Below, piece by piece: positions 58,950-64,000 of a DNA stretch of 64,000 nt (position 1 is the stretch's first letter; each line of letters opens with the position of its first letter). The stretch lies in contig JARWKL010000009.1 in the NCBI GenBank assembly GCA_029961685.1, forward strand, positions 11,303,758 to 11,367,757, in the 5' to 3' direction. The translations under genes and the position numbers were made by a program. The notes under the pieces were generated by a model. The model did not search any database. It saw only the letters and a list, made by a program, of their open reading frames with translations, and had not been told where the DNA came from. Source of the DNA: Aristolochia californica. Taxonomy: Eukaryota > Streptophyta > Magnoliopsida > Piperales > Aristolochiaceae.

Positions 58950-59559
58950 GTAAATTCAGTAGTAAGATTCAAATCAGACTCTACAGAGCTAATTAAATGC
59001 TTATTATCCTCAAATGTTGATGGTGCATTGACCCATCCAGAGGACATTCTAAAGTCTAGATTGCATCGTCAAAAGTTAGATGTAGCTGAACCAAAAGACA
59101 AACTTTGGAATGAAGAGCCTGTTAAAAAGCTAACCGGTAGATCATTTCCATCACATGAAGAACTCTTGGTGGAGCAGAAAGCTGAACTTTCTGGGGTGTA
59201 TGTACAAAATGTACATTTTGGGAGTGTCTTCAGATATTTTAGAAGGGGCTTTGGATGAAATCAATGGTAAGATTAAACTTCTGAAGCAAAAGATATAGAT
59301 AGCTTGAGTAGCAGTTAAAGCATGAAGACGATTCTAGAGGATTTTTGACTCTTAAACTTCAATCTACGTTGCATGAGATCGAGATATTGAGGGACTCTGA
59401 AGTTGAGTGCATATCTAGATGCAATGATTTGAAGTCAGAAAATCATGTTCTGGAAGTAGAATTACAGAGTACCACAGCTGAGAACTCTCACCTCACTCAT
59501 AAACTTGCTGAATGTGAAGAAGTTATCTCAGAACGCAGAAGTTACGAATTGTAAGTGCT

Positions 59560-59888
59560 GGGGAAAGTGAAAGTACTTTACCTAGTGAAAGTGACAATTA
59601 ATTACTTGTTTATGTTAGTGTGCGTAATGAAAAATGCAATATAAAGTACTTGTTTGTGTTAGTGTGCACTATGTAAAGTACAGTGTATAGTACTTGTTTG
59701 TGTTGGTATGCACAATGGAAAGTGCGGTGTAAAGTACAAAGAGATTATTTATTAATAAAATATTTTTATATATTTGACTTTTAGAAAATTAAATTAATAT
59801 TAGTTAATTAATTAAATATAATAATTAAACAAATGCTTACTTTTATACTATTAAAATTTTAATCAAGGAAGGCCCACATATCCAAATG
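59560..59888. repeat. Fragment related to the AT-rich TIR elements
   Basis: Three tandem-like units with TACTTGTTTGTGTTAGTGTG(C) and the GTGAAAGTACTTTACC motif, followed by AT-rich DNA containing AAACAAATGCTTACTTTTAT. It lies just inside the intron after the GTAAGT donor at 59551. Confidence 0.6.
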
Positions 59889-60267
59889 TGATGGAAGATG
59901 GGTCCAAGCCCATAAGATATGGACTCACCATGATCACACGAGCTAGTGGGACCCACCATGATCACATGAGGTGGCATGATAAGTCCTACACAATAATAAG
60001 TATTACAGTATTAGATTTATTATGGACACAAGTCTTGTAGAAGAGTTTTAGTTTAAAGTTATTTTAGTCATGTTAGTCTTCTTTTTATATTGGGTTATTT
60101 AATTATGCTAAGACTTATCAAGTGTTAAAGTTTGGGTGTAATTGGGATAAAGGTAGTTTAATTGTAAATGGACTCTACTACCTTCCTCTATTTGAGGTTC
60201 ATGCACTCTATTACAACAAGTCAATAAAGTATTTTTTTTTTCCATAAATTCAACATGGTCTCAGAGC
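59889..60267 (+). mobile_element. Copia 5' LTR with primer-binding site
   Basis: LTR 59889-60255 (TGATGGAAGATGGGTCC..AATTCAACA), homologous to 13731-14109, is followed by TGGTCTCAGAGC at 60256-60267. Only leader sequence follows (to about 60610), with no gag or pol. The body is missing. Confidence 0.85.
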
Positions 60268-60610
60268 AGGTTCTGTGTGTTGACTCGGTCAACCCATAGA
60301 GATAATGTGATCATTTTTCTGATCTATTATCTCAAGCAGTTTAGCTTCGTATTTCTCTTTTTTTAGTCCCTATACTCATTACTTTATTTACGTTTTCACA
60401 TATATGTTGAGATTTTTATATTTCATATTATATATTGATGGAAAGATATTCGAGTCTATTTTCCATAGAAAAATGACTTTTTTCAATCGGAGTTATCTAC
60501 AAAGAGAAATCAATATTTGAAGCAGCAAAGGTCAGATTACAAAAGAGGTTCATGTAGCAGTAGAAAGCTTCAACTTCCGAGCTATTTTATGCTATCAAGA
60601 ACGAGACTTT
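60268..60610. other. Leader sequence after the copia LTR, non-coding
   Basis: No open frame of note and no recognised domain. Confidence 0.5.
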
Positions 60611-60838
60611 TGTTGAAACCATTGGGCTAAAAGGCTCGAACCTATTAGGAAAGCAACCCCACGGATCTTACAAATACAAATTCCAACACTCCCCCACACG
60701 GGAAAACCCGTGGACAAATTCACCAGAAAAACCCGGGACAAACTCCTGGAAAAACCCAGGACAAATTCAGCAGAAATACCTGGGACAAAATTCGGTGGGA
60801 GCGGGACTTGAACTCGGGACCAACCTGCTCTGATACCA
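60611..60838 (-). mobile_element. Minus-strand TRIM-like element, one LTR
   Basis: On the minus strand a primer-binding site TGGTATCAGAGC (60838-60827) is followed by about 140 bp rich in GGGTTTTTC(C/T)-type short repeats. Then come a purine tract GTGTGGGGGAG and a 78-bp TG..CA unit (60688-60611), in 3' LTR position. The matching 5' LTR is not found to the right. A coding region is absent, so this is a TRIM-like or deleted element. Confidence 0.65.
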
Positions 60839-60940
60839 TGTTCTTCTTCTTCTCTTCTCCTTCTCTCTTCTTCTTCTTCTTCTTTCTTGTTGATCTAAAG
60901 TTCCTTTCATGAGATCCTAAATTCTACATGGTATCAGAGC
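60839..60940 (+). mobile_element. 5' LTR end and primer-binding site of the terminal copia
   Basis: A TTC/TCT-rich stretch leads into CTAAATTCTACA, then TGGTATCAGAGC at 60929-60940. The first two bases (60839-60840) are TG, so the segment looks like a 90-bp TG..CA unit, but copia LTRs are usually longer and the true left end may have been cut by the minus-strand element. Confidence 0.6.
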
Positions 60941-61830
60941 AAGGAGTTTAGGATCTCTTCATGGATTTATTATGAAATATGTTCAAGAAGTTGTAAAAGG
61001 AGTTCAGTCATAAAGAGATAAGTTCATTATCTTCTTATTTACATTTTTTTTTGTTCCTTTTTCTTATTTACATACTCCTTTTTACTGTTTTTCTTTACTT
61101 CTTGAATTTTGAGTCACATCAAGTCAAGATAAATCTTTATATGTTGTAAAGATTTAGTTCTATGACTAAATTGATGTTATAATCTTGACTCCTTGTAAAT
61201 CAATTACAAGAGTGATCAAGATCATTTGTTGTTTGCATCTTATTAAGATTGATGGGTGAAATTCAATTACCTTTATGTAATTTGGATCTATCTCATTTGA
61301 GGTAGAATTCCAGCACATGTTGTTGTATCTTCTCCTACTTTAGGTTGCTCATGGGTTTGTGTTGTGTTGTTGGATGCCCATTACATGTTTGATGAAATGC
61401 CAACAGCCATTTACCCTTTGTCGTTCCGTTTTTTTTAACTTCAACAATTGAATTTTTTTCTTATGTTGAAGTCTCCCATGAGCTGAAGATAAATCTCTTC
61501 CAAGTGTCTTGGTTTGTCATTAAATCTTCTCTAAATTTTTGTCTATTGCTCGTTTGTGTTGGAGTTTGGATTAAGGCCTAATCGGTTGCATCTACTTTCT
61601 TCTCTTTGTTCTTATGAATACAAGAGAAGTTGAGTGATGGATGGATGTTATTATCACTTTCTAAAGGCACAATTTTTTTGATAATTTGGTTCTTGCCCTT
61701 GTGAAAGAAATTGGTTCTTGTTCTCTTTTGTTGGTGATTGATTTGGTCTACGGGTTCTTCAAATTACATAGAGTAATTGTTCTTTGAAGAAGGCCTTTTC
61801 CCTTGACCTCCATATTTTACTTGCCTCATC
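60941..61830 (+). other. Leader of the terminal copia element
   Basis: About 0.9 kb, T-rich, without long frames, between the primer-binding site and the Gag start. Confidence 0.7.
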
Positions 61831-64000
61831 ATGGAGATTGGATACAATAGTAATAAGAGTTATATACTCCGTATTACTACAATTCCACTTAGAGGTCTCT
61901 CCAATTACATGAGCTGGTCACAATCAGTTCGGAGGGTTCTTATTACTCGTGACCTCTTGAGCCACGTTGTTAACTTTCCTCCTCCGATTAATGATGAAGA
62001 TGCGTCCTACCACAAGTGGGTTAAGGATGATAACATGGTGATAAGTTGGCTCATTAATAGCATGGAAGAGCAGGTGGCCAACAATGTGGTCCACTTGGAA
62101 ACCACCAAGAACATATGGGACACTTGTGCCAAGCTTTACTCAAGCACTGTTTCATTACAAAAAATATATGATGTCTTACAAAACATGCTGCATACGAAAC
62201 ATGGAGATAATATTCATGAATTTTTGGCACGGTTTCGTGGTCTTCTTCAAGAATGGAAACTATCTCAGCCATATTCCACTGATATTGCCGTTCAAGAACA
62301 ACAAAGAGAAGCTTTGGCAGCAGCCATTTGCTTATCGAATATTAAACCATACCTTGAGGTGGCCAAAACTCAACTTCTAAGTTCTTCTGCTCTTCCATCA
62401 TTCGATGATATTAGTGTTACATTACTTAGGATACCAGATCCATCCCCTCCTTCTCCTATTGATGCTCCATTGATGATGTTCTCTAGCAATCGGGGAATAT
62501 CTTTCTCATCCCGAGGACGGGGCAGAAATATGAGAGGGGGTCGAACTATGAGAGGGGCTGAAAATAGAGGTGGTAGAATGGGTCAGAATTCTTTTCGTAC
62601 TGAGCCTCAACTTTGCACTTATTGTGGCCGTCAGAACCACCTTGTGGCATCATGCTTGAAACTTCATGGCAAGCCTGATTGGGCCACAGCTAACCCAGTC
62701 TCAGTTAACGTTGAGAAAAATGAAGATAAGGCTGAATCATCATCCGAAAATGTGACTCTTACAGCTGAGGACTATGCTACATTTCAGAAAATGAAGTCCT
62801 TCATGGAATCATCTATTCACTCATCATCTACTGCTGCCACAACTATTGCCTCAGGTATGCTTTCTTCCTCTTCTTCCTCTTCCTCTTGGATCATCGACTC
62901 CGGGGCCTCCGAACATCTATCAGGTAACAAACACTTGTTGCAGTCCTTATCTCCTTGTTATCCTCATAAATTCGTTACTATTGCTGATTGTACCCAAACC
63001 AAGGTCCTTGGCAAAGGTTCCTCCTCTCTTACTTCATTTATTCCCCTTCAAGATGTTTTGTTTGTTCCTCAATTTCCTTTAAATTTGCTCTCGGTTAGCC
63101 AATTGACCAAACAATTAAATTGCTCTATCACCTTCTCACCGTCTTCTTGTGTCTTTCAGGATCTCACTACGAAGTGGGTGATTGGTGGCGGCCATGAAAA
63201 GGGGAGTTTGTACTACTTCACTCTTCCACCATTAGCTGCATTATCGTCCACTACATCTGAGGCCCAACTTTGGTACAACCGACTTGGTCATCCATCTACC
63301 CCTTCACTTCGTTCTTTGGTTCCATCTTTAAAAGGACTTTCTAATATCAGTTGTGAGGTTTGTCAATTAAGTAAACATGTCAGGAGTACATATTCTCCTC
63401 GTCTTACAACTACAAGTACTTCTCCGTTTGAGCTAATACATTCTGATGTATGGGGCCCTTTATGTGTTTCAAATATTTCCCAAGTTAAATATTTTGTCAT
63501 TTTTGTTGATGATTTTACTCGAGTGACTTGGTTATTTCTATTTAAAGAGCGTTCTGAAATTCTTCCTTTGTTTAAAAATTTTCATGCTATGTTCTTGACA
63601 CAATTTGGGAAAAAAATTCAAACCCTTAGATCTGATAATGCTAAGGAATACATGTCTCATGACTTCAAATCATTTTGTGAGAGTAATGGGCTTATTCATC
63701 AAACATCATGTGCCTATACTCCTCAACAAAATGGTGTTGCTGAAAGGAAGAATCGTCATCTTCTTGAAGTTGCTTGGGGCCTCCTCTACTCCATGAAGGT
63801 ACCCTATTTCTATTGGCCTCATGCTATACTTACAGCATGCTTTCTCATTAATAGGTTACCTTCATCAGCCCTTCATCATAAAACTCCTTACTCTGTGTTA
63901 TTTAATGGTGAAGATCCTTTTTCTCTTCCTTTGAAAGTGTTTGGATGTACGTGTTTTGCTCATGTTACATCTCCATATAAAAATAAACTTGATCCTCGGT
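61831..64000 (+). CDS. Ty1-copia Gag-Pol polyprotein, intact in the window, 3' incomplete
   Basis: One uninterrupted frame of 723 codons from ATG 61831 to the window edge, not closed by a stop. In order: copia-type Gag (UBN2, about residues 20-180), a basic RG-rich stretch (230-255), CCHC zinc knuckle CTYCGRQNHLVASC (262-275), retropepsin DSGAS (Asp 356), integrase zinc region with RLGHPS (His 487) and CEVC (Cys 508 and 511), and integrase core Asp 539 (HSDVWG), Asp 602 (RSDNAKEY), Glu 638 (GVAERKN). The last two are 35 residues apart, a complete DD(35)E triad. Integrase C-terminal sequence continues to the edge; RT and RNase H lie outside. All catalytic residues seen are intact, unlike the two copia duplicates here. 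It is a different family from those, by sequence. Confidence 0.95.
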   Translation, partial: MEIGYNSNKSYILRITTIPLRGLSNYMSWSQSVRRVLITRDLLSHVVNFPPPINDEDASYHKWVKDDNMVISWLINSMEEQVANNVVHLETTKNIWDTCAKLYSSTVSLQKIYDVLQNMLHTKHGDNIHEFLARFRGLLQEWKLSQPYSTDIAVQEQQREALAAAICLSNIKPYLEVAKTQLLSSSALPSFDDISVTLLRIPDPSPPSPIDAPLMMFSSNRGISFSSRGRGRNMRGGRTMRGAENRGGRMGQNSFRTEPQLCTYCGRQNHLVASCLKLHGKPDWATANPVSVNVEKNEDKAESSSENVTLTAEDYATFQKMKSFMESSIHSSSTAATTIASGMLSSSSSSSSWIIDSGASEHLSGNKHLLQSLSPCYPHKFVTIADCTQTKVLGKGSSSLTSFIPLQDVLFVPQFPLNLLSVSQLTKQLNCSITFSPSSCVFQDLTTKWVIGGGHEKGSLYYFTLPPLAALSSTTSEAQLWYNRLGHPSTPSLRSLVPSLKGLSNISCEVCQLSKHVRSTYSPRLTTTSTSPFELIHSDVWGPLCVSNISQVKYFVIFVDDFTRVTWLFLFKERSEILPLFKNFHAMFLTQFGKKIQTLRSDNAKEYMSHDFKSFCESNGLIHQTSCAYTPQQNGVAERKNRHLLEVAWGLLYSMKVPYFYWPHAILTACFLINRLPSSALHHKTPYSVLFNGEDPFSLPLKVFGCTCFAHVTSPYKNKLDPR

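Larger units (their letters stand above)
53782..59550 (+). pseudogene. NT-type C2 domain / coiled-coil protein gene, decayed and interrupted
   Basis: Exon-like pieces occur in order. 53782-53853 is MSRIANFRKAKVKVVFWLHF with a GTAAGC donor. About 54105-54248 is CKWSDPIYETAILFQD and KLYNLVVAM, then GTATCT. About 54415-54485 is SSRSSILGEATINLAD, shifted by one missing base afterwards. 54852-54890 is VTIQLLTSKTGYR. About 55153-55280 ends SFAEAANDQIDK then GT. 58950-59550 is VNSVVRFKSDSTEL and a coiled coil, then GTAAGT. This is the N-terminal C2 plus coiled-coil plan of plant proteins annotated as NT-type C2-containing. Frameshifts, stops near 59298-59327 and a 2.5-kb LTR element in the intron after NDQIDK mark it as a pseudogene. 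The gene's C-terminal part is not in the window. Confidence 0.85.

Noticed and set aside
1..64000. CRISPR arrays, bacterial operons, tRNA genes
   Set aside because: No regular spacer-repeat array, no polycistronic bacterial-style genes, and no tRNA cloverleaf with A and B boxes could be identified by eye; repeats present are transposable elements, microsatellites and segmental duplications.

Overview
This is nuclear DNA from a flowering plant, probably a eudicot. The evidence is plant LTR retrotransposons (Ty1-copia, Ty3-gypsy remnants, TRIMs and a 5S-bearing Cassandra element), PIF/Harbinger-type sequence, primer-binding sites of the initiator-Met type, plant pentatricopeptide (PPR) exons with GT..AG splice signals, and AT-rich intergenic DNA. 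The species cannot be named from this sequence. No CRISPR array, operon or bacterial gene is present, and I see no gene that is clearly intact and host-encoded. The only long uninterrupted reading frame is a copia Gag-Pol that runs off the right edge.

Layout. (1) Positions 1-13.6 kb are a mosaic of repeat modules: GA-microsatellite modules, an AT-rich terminal-inverted-repeat (TIR) element, and broken exons resembling a LIFEGUARD/Bax-inhibitor gene. (2) 13.6-19.6 kb is a nest: a copia LTR remnant, AT-rich Harbinger-like DNA with a decayed transposase end on the minus strand, a 4.2-kb minus-strand LTR element inserted in it, and a 344-bp TRIM inserted in that. (3) 19.6-29.2 kb and 39.5-49.2 kb are two copies of one ~9.7-kb segment. 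Each carries the same 5.3-kb copia element at the same CACCG target site and the same Cassandra element. (4) 28.8-37.3 kb is a second copy of 1-8.9 kb. 48.7-53.1 kb is a third copy with a ~5.6-kb deletion. (5) 37.3-39.5 kb is the 3' part of a gypsy-like LTR element whose interior carries pieces of host genes (PPR, vacuolar H+-pyrophosphatase, KUP/HAK potassium transporter).

(6) 53.8-59.6 kb is a decayed host gene of the NT-type C2/coiled-coil family. It is split in an intron by a second element with the same LTR (55.4-57.9 kb), which carries a different set of gene pieces (Rab-like P-loop, a membrane protein, PPR, CDKAL1-type tRNA methylthiotransferase). (7) 59.6-64 kb is a stack of TE ends leading into the intact copia Gag-Pol.

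How it fits together. Little here works as a gene system. The window records insertion followed by duplication: copia and Cassandra inserted first, the whole segment was then duplicated, and the orthologous empty site survives in other copies of the module. The most notable content is the LTR family that has twice packed unrelated host-gene fragments, all on the element's strand, between its LTRs.
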